From NCBI GenBank assembly GCA_003184365.1, contig NKYR01000097.1, positions 1 to 64,000 of the forward strand: a DNA stretch of 64,000 nt, read 5' to 3'. The notes beneath the pieces were generated by a model. It saw only the letters and a list, made by a program, of their open reading frames with translations, had not been told where the DNA came from and did not search any database. Made by a program: the position numbers and the translations under genes. Source of the stretch: Evernia prunastri. Taxonomy: Eukaryota; Ascomycota; Lecanoromycetes; Lecanorales; Parmeliaceae. Shown in pieces: positions 51,148 to 63,400 of the stretch. Every line of letters starts with the position of its first letter. Positions within the stretch are counted from its first letter, which is position 1.

Positions 51148-52877
51148 ATGACAGACCACCATCCCACGTTGGAGCTCGTCGAGCACGATGGCCGCCCTAC
51201 TTTGGAACTTGTTAGGCACGATGAAACCGCCAGAGCTCCAGAACGAGACTATGATGCGACAGGGTTTGAGCTCGATGCAAGCTGCATTGCGCCTGAGGTA
51301 AGTAAAAATGATCAGCAGCAGGAAATTGGTGCTGATCATGATGAATATAGGTTCTGCCTGTCACAGCGCCCCAGGTGCTCTACAGAAATTCGTTACCTGA
51401 AGTCAATGGTAATATGGAGGAGTCCAGCGAATTACCTGTCGTTCGAGATGCCCCCAAGTCTACTCTCAAATGGCTTTGGCTACTCGTGGCGCTCGTACTC
51501 ATTGCAGCTATCGCAATCGGAGTTGGTGTTGGACTTTGGCATACTAGAAGAAAAGGCTCTTCTGGGATTAGGTACTACCTCCCGCAATGTACACATACCA
51601 TTCACTTACTCTTCCAGTCAGCCAGTCGCCAGCCCACGTACACCTATCAATGCATCCACTGCACAGTACATTCTCAATGATACATCACTGGCAGCTGCAA
51701 TTCTTCCTAATAATGACCGGCATCTTTATTTTCAGGATAGTACTGGTCGCATTCGATACGTCATTCGCACGGCATTAACCGATCAATGGAGTTTAAGTCC
51801 CGATTCGAATATCACTGCAAGCGCGAAAAACCATACACCTCTGGCAGTCACTGCCTTTAAACCTAACGGCTCAGTGAAGGTTTGGGCCACAATCTTGAAT
51901 ACCTTTGGTGCCTTGTTAAGCTGACTCGGATGTACAGATCGAAGTATTCTACGTTTCGCAAAACCACCATCTAAGTAGTTGTTTCACGCTTGGTAGCTTG
52001 GGGGCCTGGCAGAATGACGGCTCTCTCTCAAACTACACCACAGCGCCAAATACGCGGTCATTATCAGTCACCTCAAACTTACAAGCGATCCAAGCGATCA
52101 ATAACGCCACCAATCCCCTCTCAAATATGAATATCACAACAACGATGGCAGTCCTTTTCTACGAGAGTCCGAATGGGATCCTGGCTGTTCTATCGAGAGT
52201 CGCTAACGGGTGCTCAACACATTTGTGCCCTTATAGCACCGCGTCTGATAACCCTATATATACAGGTGATCTTCGCAACTTTAGTTGGATCGACAACAGT
52301 CCTGTCCTGCAGAAAGCCTGTGATACTCTTCTAGATCCGTCTACCTGTCAATATGGTCCTCCGTTCGCAAGTAGCCAGTATGCAGAAAGTACTAACTTTA
52401 GCGTCATATTGAAATATCCCCTGTGGCAAAACAGAACAACTCCTTCAGCTTACTACCTACTAAAGACTGTATCTTACACACCCTTGGAAAATTCCGAGGA
52501 CTCGGATGTCGAAGTCTTACGTAAGTACTGATGATACTTCTTGGACTCAAGGGTAACATTCACTAGCGAGCAATTACCATCTCAATGGTCCATTCTCCGA
52601 TTCACTTCCACAATCGGACATGGCAATGATTCTCAATAACGTTGATCAAGGTGTTATTTGGATCAACAAAAGCCAACCAATAACTGAGGATACAATATTA
52701 GAGATGCCAACGAACACATTTTCGTTCGCAAGACTTGCTAGTGCAAGCACGCTTGACAACCAAACTACTTATTTGTACCAGCAGATGAACGGGACTACGT
52801 TCGCTGAGGAGGTATATTACGCGTCAGTGCAAAAATGGGGCGAACCAACGTACATCAACGTCACACCACCGCCTTAG
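51148..52877 (+). CDS. Single-pass membrane protein with a lectin-like beta-propeller domain
   Basis: Five exons, 51148-51297, 51351-51571, 51618-51879, 51938-52520 and 52567-52877, give 508 residues. There is no signal peptide. A cytosolic N-terminal segment of about 85 residues is followed by one strong membrane helix (LWLLVALVLIAAIAIGVGVGLW) and RRK. This predicts a type II protein with the C-terminal about 380 residues outside. That part has many N-x-S/T sites and repeated beta-strand units such as HLYFQDSTGRIRYVI and IEVFYVSQN, like the fungal fucose-specific-lectin fold. The DGRPTLELV repeat near the N-terminus is shared by such proteins. Sugar specificity is unknown. The exon 2 acceptor could be at 51350 or 51374; both keep frame. 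Confidence 0.75.
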
Positions 52878-53479
52878 TCTTCAGTACCGAGTCGATCTCT
52901 GGTCGAGCCATGTTTGAAAGTCGATGTCACGCCAATATCCCGCACCAGGAATGAATATACTACCGGGCGTCAGGAACGTGGCGGAGGGCCGCTTGTTTCT
53001 CTTCTCTTTGTCCATAGAGGCAGCTTGTTGGAAAGCATACTCTCACGTACTGAGGAAGCCAAGCCCACGACCTGGGTACACCTGCATAGCTGGGCTTGAG
53101 GATATTGCCATAACAGAAACTGGGATAGATGTTCAGGCATGAGGAGGAGGGAAGATGAAAGCAGAAATAGTTATCTGAGGAACATGATTGCTATATTGTA
53201 TCTGAACATGGAACAGCTGACGTGGAGGGAGAAGGAGGAAGGAGGGGAGGCCTACCTCATCGGCTTACCTCATGTCGGGCCTAGATTGTCCCTTGCATTA
53301 GCGCAGATCAATGTTTATTCCTTGGCAGTATCGCTAAGCTAAGGTATGTTTACTTTAACCTGTCTTGCGCTTTCTGTTTCTTCAAGTAGTAATTGTAGAC
53401 TTCCGCAAAAGCCCAAAGCCTTTCTCAAGAAAAAACTTGTTGTGCTGGAATTCATCGCTGGTATACCACGTCTTGCGAA
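52878..53479. other. Spacer before the kinesin relic
   Basis: No gene is supported; short frames only. Purine-rich at 53140-53250. Confidence 0.4.
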
Positions 53480-54040
53480 CAAGAGACATCCAATGCGACC
53501 ACCAATGTCTAGGCCCACTGCACCTGTTCGGTCAAAAGCAAGCGCACCTTCGCTCCATTCAAGAGCTCGGTCAGGCGCCACCTCACCAGATGAGAGCGTA
53601 CTGTCAATGTCAACGAACAAGTGACAATCTACGTCGCCCAAAAAGCGAAAGCACTGAGAGTTTGATACCAATGGAGAACAAGAAACCAATATTCATCTAG
53701 TGCTGCGATTTTGAAGGCGCAACTAGCAGGAAGTTCGCGAGAACAGTAGAGTAATTGTCTCTACAGATGGCGTCAAGGGAAAGAATATAGAGCTGTCAAT
53801 GGGGTCCAGTGCGCTGAGCAGCAAGACGTATCACTTTGACGAAGTCTTTTCGCCAGCAGCAGATCAGTCTATGATCTTTGATGACGTCGTGACCCCGATA
53901 TTAGGCGAGGTAAGGACTGATAGCAGAAATAGATCTCTGTCTCTAGTTTGGCGAAACAGATGCTCCAAGGATATAATTGCACAGTATTCGCTTACGGGCA
54001 GACCAGCACAGGCAAAACCGGTAGCAGTCGTTAGTTCGAG
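53480..54040 (+). pseudogene. Kinesin-5 (BimC/Cut7/Eg5) N-terminal relic with stop codons
   Basis: One plus-strand frame reads a BimC-type N-terminus: MRPPMSRPTAPVRSKASAPS, then SPDESVLSMSTNK. After stops it continues with NGEQETNIHLVLRF, VSTDGVKGKNIELSMG and KTYHFDEVFSPAADQSMIFD. A shift of frame then gives YNCTVFAYGQTSTGKT, the motor P-loop with Ser for the usual Gly (GQTGTGKT). At least four stops interrupt it, three TGA and one TAG, all explainable by CGA-to-TGA or CAG-to-TAG. The rest of the motor, the stalk and the tail are missing. Kinesin-5 is essential for spindle assembly, so an intact gene should exist elsewhere. Confidence 0.8.
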
Positions 54041-55244
54041 ATTAGATATTTGCGTCGACCACGTTTCCTATTGAAAGATGGGTAAATAATCTCTCAAAAA
54101 ATCCCGGAGGCCACCAACCGATTTCAAATATCAAAAAAGGGGTCTTCAAAGACACCAGAAGAGGTGAATGCTGATGTGAAAGTCTCAACCGATCCAGGAG
54201 CTGCCCAGACGATGCGGTTGCTTTCAGTCAAAGTTACTTTAGGGGATAAGTCTAGCATCGGCTCAGAGTTTTCAATGTCGAACACATCCTGGACATGTGC
54301 ACTGATAGATTTTGTAGGGTTCATTAGCAGAATCATGATCCGAGAGAAGCAAGTGACGTACATGGGGGAGTGGAGTTGGGCTAATGCGAGCTCGCAGTTG
54401 AGTCCATTCATGATTATTGTTTTATGCACGTTTGTATGCACTCAGCAGTCACAAGCCCTTCCTCAAAGTGTTTCGGCTTGCGATAAGCTCAATAATGAAA
54501 CACTCGCATGAGCTTCTCTAACCCAAAAACGGACCCGTTCCATTTCTGGATGTATATCTGTCTTATAGCTGGCGTTGCAAATAAATCACCCTCGCACAAA
54601 AGTCAGAGAAGCAGAGAAAAGGGGGAAAGGAGTTCAGGTCTGATTCGTTCCCGATGTCGTCGAGAGCTCGATTGACGTTGCTAGGATGATGTACTTGATG
54701 ATAACCTTTGTTCGGATTCGAGATCGAAAGTCTAAGAAGACCTTTCCCAACGGGATACGTCCCTGGCCAGAACAGAATCTTGTTAATGAAGACGGCATTC
54801 ATAGCAACGGCCATCGGAAACCTCCCTCGTATAAAGAAGCAATACAAGTATCAAACGAGAAGTGCCTTGTCCCCAAGAAATCAAAACCACCAAAGGCTCG
54901 CCTTGCAAGTCATCTTGTTCACCTCTTTGTTCCGCAGAAATATCAATCATCAATCGATGCTGATAACGGCCTTAGCTTAGTGGATAAATTTTATTGGTTG
55001 ACACTTCCGCGCCGGACTGTGAAGAGGATAGACTTATCGGCCGAACGAGGACTGATTCAAGATGTGTTTGGTTCTTTATGCTGCCAGCCGCCACTAGACA
55101 CTAAGGATTGCCTGAACCGCCTAGACTATAAAACACCCTTTGTTCCCCCCTCCCTTCCCCGGTCTCCTTCGGCAATTTATCTTCTTCAGCTCCTTTCTTT
55201 CTTATACTAAGGCTCTGATTGAAGAAGGTCAACGAAGCTGTCTT
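54041..55244. other. Spacer with unassigned frames
   Basis: Frames at 54164-54511 (plus, 115 codons) and 54686-55210 (plus, 174 codons) are open but show no domain. The second contains a proline-rich patch (GHRKPPSYKEA) and basic clusters and could be an exon. I cannot support either as a gene. Confidence 0.35.
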
Positions 55245-56470
55245 ATGACAGACAAAATGTTCTTGGAGCTCCTCTCCGTGGAACTACAAATTCAGATCAT
55301 GATACAATTTGATACCATCGGTACTCTTCATGCCTTGATTTGCGCCTCACCACGTCTTTACCAAGTCTTTCGTGTCAACAAAGAGCAGATCCTATCTCGC
55401 GTTTCACGTCAACTTTTTCATCCCACGGCGGTCCTGGATGCTCTGAGCGTTGCTAGATTGTCAGGATGAGGGCATCCATTGCCACAAGAAATGGCCTTGG
55501 CATTCCTGCGCACCCCTTTGGAAGAGCGAAAACGACGACTCTTCGCAACGACTCCCGTACCGCAGTCAATATTGATGTGCAAGCTTCAGAAACGAGTGAG
55601 CTTCTTCATCGAAGACTACGTCCAAAACACACTTCCGATTCTGACTCGGCTGGCTGGATCTCAAAATCTGCCCCTTGAGACAAAGTACGATGCTGGGAAC
55701 CCAAAGAACACAAAAGATGAGATTTCCACAACGGAGTCTGAAAGACTTCAAAGAAGTTTCTGTCGTTATGAGCTCTATTGTCTACTGTTCGCACAATGTT
55801 CCGGGGAATATGTGGATTGTCAATGGCATAGAAAGATGATCCCGGCTCAACAACAGACAGAACTCTTCCTTCTGAAACTTCGACCTTTTGAAATTGCGGA
55901 GCTGCACTGCGTTAGAGATTATCTGGATCGTCGACTTCGTGTAGTGTTTGAGCAGGTGGAAGATGCAGCCGTACGTTACCCGAAGCCAGAATACTTTGAC
56001 CAGGGATTCCGCTGCGCAACCGGTAGAAAGTCGTGTCCTTGGCCGTTCAGATATTGCGGCACGTCCGCTTTAGAAGGGCATATAGAGCATATCATGACTC
56101 TTGGGCTGCTCTATCTTTGGAGGGTTCTTGAAGCAACCGGTGATGAGCGTAGAGACCTAATCCTTCACGGTGCTGACACCTGCTGTGACGGTATTTCAGA
56201 TCGAGACTTTATCACAGAAGCTCTTGGACTTCTGGGCCTCGACCACAGAAGTCTAGGTGTGGGATTTATAAGGTGAATGTCTGGGAAGAATGTAACTTGT
56301 TGCGTGGTCTGGATGATAGCTTTCTTGTTCCACCTGGCTGGTTATGGTACTGTGCCGATAAAGAGAACATGCAACTCGCAGACAGCTATACTGAGGGTCT
56401 CCGGGACTGGGGGTATGTCTTTTGGGACCAGTCTAGACTTGAAAGGTTGGGCATCTTGAAACAGGAGTGA
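55245..56470 (+). pseudogene. F-box-like gene with one stop and one frameshift
   Basis: From ATG 55245 the frame starts MTDKMFLELLSVELQIQIMI and continues DTIGTLHALICASPRLYQVF, an F-box-like N-terminus common in large fungal families. TGA at 55467-55469 interrupts it; the same frame goes on to 56276 (QEMALAFLRTPLEERKRR, then FCRYELYCLLFAQCS). At about 56272 the frame closes, and coding resumes one register away (NVWEECNLLRGLDDSFLVPP) to a stop at 56468-56470. Joined, it is about 407 codons. F-box proteins recruit substrates to SCF ubiquitin ligases; this one lacks an evident C-terminal repeat domain. The two breaks make it a pseudogene unless they are assembly errors. Confidence 0.7.
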
Positions 56471-57357
56471 GTCAGATTTCCATGAAGCTGTTGATTATGA
56501 AATGACTTTCCGTTAGTTCCCACGAGATACAGAGGATTCTGCTTGCTAGAAATACTCTGAATCACAGAGTAAGTGTCCAAGAGCGCTTAATAGAGCATAG
56601 TGACGGGACCAAGGCAAGGAGGGCTGCCGAGAGCTTCGAGAATACAGTGACGATGAGTTCAGTGATGAGGCTAATGAAACTGAGAAAGAATGGGAGGCGC
56701 GAAGCTATTATCTGCGGAAAAGACTATGAGAAAGAAAGCGCGGCAGCTCCGTGCGTCTTGTTTCTCGAGCTGTTCAATCAACAAGCTGCTGCGTAGGCTA
56801 GCTACAGAGGTCTTCCAACTATCATAGAGTCTTACCGCAGTCTAGATTTGTTATTTATGATCATCTTAGCATCATTCGTTGCAATTAGCGCTGTTGTAGC
56901 TGATTCGAGTGATGGGTAGGGCCTAACGGTGGAACCCGAGCATAACAACCTATGACACTGTCTCAATTACTGCGATGATGCTAGCAGTACAAATTGAAAG
57001 GGTACCTGGAAACGTTCATTGTTGGGACGGTGATTAATGCAACTCACATTATTGGCTTTCAATTTTTTCCTGGGCGCCAGCTGTAGTGGCAAAGCGTTTA
57101 GGAAGAAATGACACCGCGATATAAAACAAGGACTGCCTCAGGTGTCTTGCGTGTTATTAGCACCCAGGAAATCCTCCTGGATCCTCGCCTACTCTTCCTG
57201 CTCTCTGTTTCCACAATCCACATCTCAACTTTCCCGAACATAGCTTAGCTACACTATCGTACCAAGTATTGCTTAGTAATTCATCTCGCCTTTACAAAAA
57301 AGCCTAGCTGGTCTTCTTGCACGGAAAGCCTACCGGTCCTCTTCGACGATTTCAGTA
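56471..57357. other. Spacer
   Basis: Between two decayed genes. No coding sequence or repeat is recognised. Confidence 0.4.
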
Positions 57358-57938
57358 GCCAACAAGAGTACAGATAAGGATGTTGATTTGAAATATCGTG
57401 TCCTGCAACTTGCCAAGACTTCTGCTTACGTCTTGTCGCTCAGCAATGAATTCCGCGAGAAAGCTAGAGACCCCCAGATGTCTACGTGGGACCACGGAGT
57501 TCTCTTCTCCCCCGTAGATTTCGAATATCTCTTCTTCCTTCCCGAAAAGAACGACGATATGACTAGCGATCCAAAGCTTGTCATCCTTAATCCGCTCGAC
57601 CGCAAGTATGTTTTGCGCAAGCTCGACAGCGGTTTCCTTCACGAGCTCTGTATGCGCTACGAGAGCGAAATGTGCGCAGGGCCCCGAGCCGCTGCGGATT
57701 TGTACGATTTATACCTTGGTATATGCTTAGTGCAGCTTGGAGTCATTTCGGAGATGATGATATGGCTATCTTTCGCTCCGCTTTCGATCGACTAACGATG
57801 GGTTTCAAAGCGAGAAAACAGCTGGAGACAGCTCTGGCCAACTACAAAGGTAACGGGGAGGGATGGAACTTTCAGAGTCGTCAATTGAGATGTGAGTGGT
57901 TTCTGTTTTCTCTACAACATAAGAGAGAAAAATGCTAA
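57358..57938 (+). pseudogene. Unassigned coding relic with a frameshift
   Basis: The plus frame from 57358 reads KYRVLQLAKTSAYVLSLSNE and DFEYLFFLPEKNDDM and stays open to 57795. However, the protein-like signal moves to another frame near 57715, giving YMLSAAWSHFGDDDMAIFRS and LETALANYKGNGEGWNFQS. No ATG starts it; a possible acceptor (TTTCAG) precedes 57356. It looks like the end of a gene of the same F-box-associated kind as 55245-56470, but the family is not certain. The frameshift suggests decay. Confidence 0.4.
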
Positions 57939-60482
57939 TACTCTCTTAACTTTAAAAAGAGGTCTAATCCCGGTTGAAGTATGCCTATCGAGGAATTGAA
58001 AAAAAACTTAGGATATGAAGAGTTGTCTTCGGGGCCTATTCACGTTGGGTCGGACAAGGAGAAGATAAAGGCTTGAAAGGTTTACGTGGAGAAATGGCAA
58101 AAGGGAAGATGGCAGAGGAGAAGAAGATAAGAAGAGAAGGAGAACGTGGGAAAGAAAGTAGCCAGATGAGATATGGAGTTGCTAGACAACTTCGTGAAAT
58201 ATGAGAACGACTAGCATCAATGGGATCGAGAGAGAGATAGAGGGTTTAAAACTCTAAGATCAGGGTGTGGCTGCGCCGGACACACCAAATATTGTATAGC
58301 TCGTGACGTTACCTAGTTCTTCGATGCGTGCGATATTTGTGTAGTCTGCTTTTCAATTATCAGAACTTAAAAGAACCTAGCTTAAGTCATGATGATAACG
58401 ACAAAGATCTCAATCATTCATAGTCCCGTGCTGACCTATACGTGGCCGTAGTAGTGAACAAGCTTCAAATGTTCTCGACAAAAACTTATTGGGATAGATC
58501 CTGATAGTCTTTCAAGTCTGCTTAAACCAATCACTTTCTCACGAAATATCATCTGAAAGCAATACTATACATTATTTTCAACGACTAGGCGAGGGACGCC
58601 GACTCTCTAAAGAGATCTGAAAATAGACTTGAAAAGGTGTTTGAAGAATGAGAGGCTACACCACCTTGAACGATTGGCTTATTGATGGCAAAGATTAGTG
58701 TGAGGGTTAAAAATTGAACTGCCTTGCTACCTAGTGTGTATAGACTGGCTGCAACGTTTGTAAGTTACTACGTAAAGTGCTAATACAAGGAACAGCTAAT
58801 CCGGGTCCTGAGAGCTAGGATACTTTGTAATGTCGCATCGTATCCAATCCAGACGACTCTTGAGGAGATCATTTTATGTTCGCTATAGGTCGGCGAGTCT
58901 GGTAGTGTATGCATGTTGCTGGAGAAAGCCTCTAGATCACAATGTGTCGGCTCTTAAGGATGTTTGATATCGAATCTGCGCTTGATTCGGAGCGTACAGA
59001 GACCTTACATGATCTGGATAAGTAAACCAAGGTTCTATTATGGAGCCAGAGCCCTTTCCTGCCAATATTGCACCAAGATCAGAGGGGGAGTGATATGGAT
59101 CCATCTGGAGTGAAGGCAGGCTCGAGGAAGCTCGATCCACTCATGATCAAAGGGATGTGATCAGAAGGATGGCTCTGCCTTTTTTGTGATGGAACGGGAA
59201 AGTTTCTTGGGTTTCGGGCTATGATAAATGCATCTTCGTTCCATTTTGTCTCTTGAGGACGCTCTCTGATCGTGTCTTACTCTATTTTGGGGCCTAGCAT
59301 AGTCCTGTTGTCCAGCTACAAACAACAGCAGGCGGTCGCAACGGCGTTGTTGGTTTTGAGACTCGTCTGGTGCAGCTCTAGGAAAGATGATGGCGTAGCT
59401 TAGAGATTGTAGAGTGGTGTATGGGTTGCATCTCTGCGGTTGCGGCCAACTTTCTCAGCAACGCCTTACATCTCATATCATAGAGTAGACTCACATGATA
59501 CTCTGAGAGATATTTAAAAATCATATCGATACACAAAACAATAGAACGCTACCAGCGACTAGCATTCGCGACAAAGCACGTGTAACATTCTTAATTCATC
59601 CATTGACATTCCTTGAACGCTCCCAGCAACCCTTATTTATAGCTTTCACTATAACATAGATTTACGTCTTAGGGTTACAGGCATTGGCGTTTCATTGGCT
59701 TTGAGTAGGAGCGTGTGCCTTTCATGGCTAGCTAGTCCTAGCGTTGAGATAAAGCAGTCCTTGATACACATATTTAGCTATACTCATATCGATAACTCAA
59801 TCGTTGCAAGGTCTGGGACAGCTCGCACCCTATATTCAACGGGTGGTCATCATACGTACAACCAGCAATGCGCAATTGGTGTCCTAAATCCGAAAGCCGA
59901 GTTGCTTGAACAGATATCGATGCTGTCATAAGCGATACCGATCCCAATTCATGAAATCCAGCTACTACAATGTGGCATACATTCCACAAATTATACTTCC
60001 ACTCAACAGCTGCGGTAGGGGCAACTACCGACTCTGCATTTGCATGTGAGGACCCTTAATAGTAGACGAGGCCGGGGCAAGACACCCATAAGCGCTTCTT
60101 ACGCCGAATGTTAATGAGCAATGTATCTTTGTTCTAAGGTCATGATAAGGAGACTTACTTCAAACTCTCATGTGGAGATTCACTTTGGTACAGACGTGAC
60201 CAAACTATCAGTTAGTGGTGTGAGTGTCGTACTTTACTCCTGTCTGAGGCGGGTTTCTGCTTCCGAAAGTATCAGTGTTTCGGACCACGGACTGCAGGTT
60301 GAGGGGCTGAGTCAGCATAGAAACTTGTTCAGGTGGTGTGGTCAGGTGGTGTGTGTAAAGGGTTATAGGCAAAGGAGGAATCCGAAAGCTGTTGATTCGA
60401 CGAAAGTAGGAGGGAAGCATGAGAATGGCGATAGTAGACGTAGTGGACCAGATAAGTGAATTGGCATCAAGATCGCTCTTCT
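57939..60482. other. 2.5 kb without recognisable genes
   Basis: Mixed sequence with short frames only. 58070-58160 is purine-rich (GAAGAAGA tracts). A 67-codon minus-strand frame (59140-58937) has no motif. It forms the 3' flank of the NACHT-ankyrin gene. Confidence 0.45.
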
Positions 60483-63400
60483 TTATATCTTCACCTCCTC
60501 ACTATCTCCCTCGGAATCTTCTTCTTCCCAGAACTCATTTTCCTCTTCGCTTTCATCGCTCAAAGAGGGCATGCTAAAACGCCTTTGGTCTATTGGGGAG
60601 GTAGGTCTCGACCCGTCCATTCTGGTATAGTCTAGCAAGATCTGTGCCGTCTTCTCGTGACCAGCTTGCTTGGCAGTTTGAAATGGTGTCATGCCATAGT
60701 GGTCTTTGATCTGCGGCTCCGCACCAGCCTTGATTAGTTTGAGAACAACTTCTGAGTAGCCGTAAGCAGCGGCAGCGCACAGGGCTGCGTGAAGCTGGCT
60801 GTCATTCGGACTCGGAATCGCACCATTCTGTATCAGGAGTACAGCTATTTTATAGTGACCGCCATCTTCTGCACTATCCAACGGGGACTTTCCCCATCGA
60901 TCCACAACATTAACATTGACTCGACGCGCCAAGATTGCTCGGGATGTGGCTACATGGCCATACATAGCTGCCAGTTGAATGGCAGATCGACCGTACTGAT
61001 CCTGTCGATTGACATCAACGCCAGCATCGAGTAAGCTCTTTACTATACTCGTGTGTCCCTTGTTTGAGGCGTAGTGGAGAGGCGTTCTATCGATAGTCGG
61101 ATCGACAGCGTCCAGGTCTATTGAGGAGTCTGTCTTTGCAGCTTCAATAGTAGACTCCACGAGCGAATTCTTTCCCTGCTTGGCTGCCACCCAGAGAGGC
61201 ATCTCGCTCGTAGAAAAGCTTGTGTCCACGCGTTTCAAAGGTCCTATCTCAGCTTCCCTAGCCTGCAAGATAATCTTGAAGGCATCGAGATGATCAGTCT
61301 CCTTGGCGACTCTCAGCGGCGACTGCCCCCAAACGTTCTTGATCTCAGTGCGAGCGCCGAACTTAAGTAGAACCTTGAGGCACTCTACATATCCCAGCTG
61401 TGCACTGTGTGGGGGAAACTGTCAGTCATGCCCCATCTATCTAGTATGAAGGTGAAACAACCTATCGTGGAGTGCTGTCCTTCCATTTAGATCTTGCGCA
61501 TTGACGTCCAAATCATGACTCTGCTCTAAGAGCAATTGTAGTATTGTGTTCCTCCCATTAACGGCAGCACCGTGCAATAGTGTTCGATTGTACTTATCCT
61601 TCGAAGTCCTGTTAACGTTTCGTTTCAGATAGAGACGAACCACCGAAATATTGTTGCTATCAATGGCGCGTAGAATCGGCGTACCTCCACCATCTTCGGC
61701 ACCGTCGGTGATTTCGGGGTCAGCGCCTGCATCGAGTAGAGCCTCTACTACTGATGTGTATCCGAAGTAGGAACCGAACATCAGCGCTGTTGACCCAAGC
61801 GCATCCTGATCGTTAATTGAGACTCTAGGGTCTCTCAATAAGTTGCTGACAATCTCAGTTTGGTTGTTAATTGCGGCAAACATAAGGGCAGTCCGGCCTG
61901 CTTGCAAGTTAGGACGTAGATCCTCTCTCCCTAGCAGATGTTTTGCAACATCCGCATTGCCACATATAGCCGCAAGCATTAATGCATTCCGAGAACCCTG
62001 ACTTGGGTCGGCGGCGTTTATATCAAGATCAGCGCAGTTCAACAGCACTTTTACAACATCTGCACGACCTTCCAAAGCCGCCTTGTGGAGAACGTTCGAG
62101 CCATTGTGGCATGCGACATTGACTGAGGCTCCACCTTCAATTAATTGGGCTACTACGACATGGTGGCCTTCCAAAGCGGCATACATCATTGCAGTGTTTC
62201 CGAGTGAGTCTTGGGAATCGACGTCAAGTGTGTCTTCCAGCAATTCCGCTACCAGTTTCTCAAGGCCAAAATATGCGGCCACGTGTAGAGCAGTCGCTCC
62301 TGTCTTCGCATTCCAAGTCAGAGCATCTGTCGTATCAGTATACCAAAGAGCTTGGACTGAAGCATCAATGTGGGGTTGCCTGTCTAGGAAGTCTCTAGCT
62401 GTCTCTCTTATTTCGGTATCATCGGCGTAAAAGGCAAAACGACCCCACCACAAGGATGCGTAGCTGAGTAGAGGGAATTCGCGGTTCCGCTGTTCGAATT
62501 CAATATCTTCCGCCTCACCAGTGCAAGCGCCATTATCAAAATCCTCAAAAAGAAGGTACGTAAGACAGGTGTTTGCCAGCTTGGCGTAAGCATTGGGAAA
62601 CCATTTCTCTCGGGTGTTGTCCAGGTAAGTCACCGCTGTGTAATGTACCAACAGTACCCGTTCATCCTCGACAATAACCAAGCCGGCACACATAGATGAC
62701 AGGTCGCTAGCGCTAATGACGTCGTCTTTATCGATCGTGTGTGTTTCCTCACCCTCTTCAAGCATCAAATATGTCACTGTTGCGTGTTCGATTTCGGGTA
62801 CAGTGAGGGCTCTATCGGTGTACGCTACCCATGATAGGAAGCAGTTGACGATGTCTCGGTGATCGGATGGCATGCTCTGAATCCTCTCCATTGCTTGGTC
62901 GTATGTGCTGTCAATCTCTGTTGGAAGGTTCTGCAACGCACTGAGGACCGACGACGGTCTTAACTTCGTCGAGAGTGAGTCCATGTGGAATCTTGCAAGA
63001 AGGAACCTGTATAAAGCATCAACTGCAAGTCTGGTCCTAGATTATCCAGCACTCACATGCCATTGGCAAACGTTGTGACCTTTTCAAGAATCTCGCCCTG
63101 GAGGCCTGCCTTCTTAGAAACACATTGGCGAAGCGATGGCGCATTAGCTATGCGTTGGGTGATATAAGTCTGGAGATCTTGATCTTTGGCTGCAATGTCT
63201 ATTTTCAGGCTGCTATAACGTTTTTTTAGAATGTGGCCGGGAATCGGACAGGTGACACTTTTGTCGTGGCAATCTTGGCACACATCGTACCCAATTCCGC
63301 TGCAGCCTGTGCAATGCCAGCCTGTAGTCATGTCTTTTGTGTTGCAGCTATCGCAATAAACATGGTTGGAGGGTGGTCCAAACATTTGCTTGATAGAAGC

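Noticed and set aside
54164..54511. Continuation of the kinesin-5 relic
   Set aside because: No kinesin motor or stalk motif can be read in any frame here.
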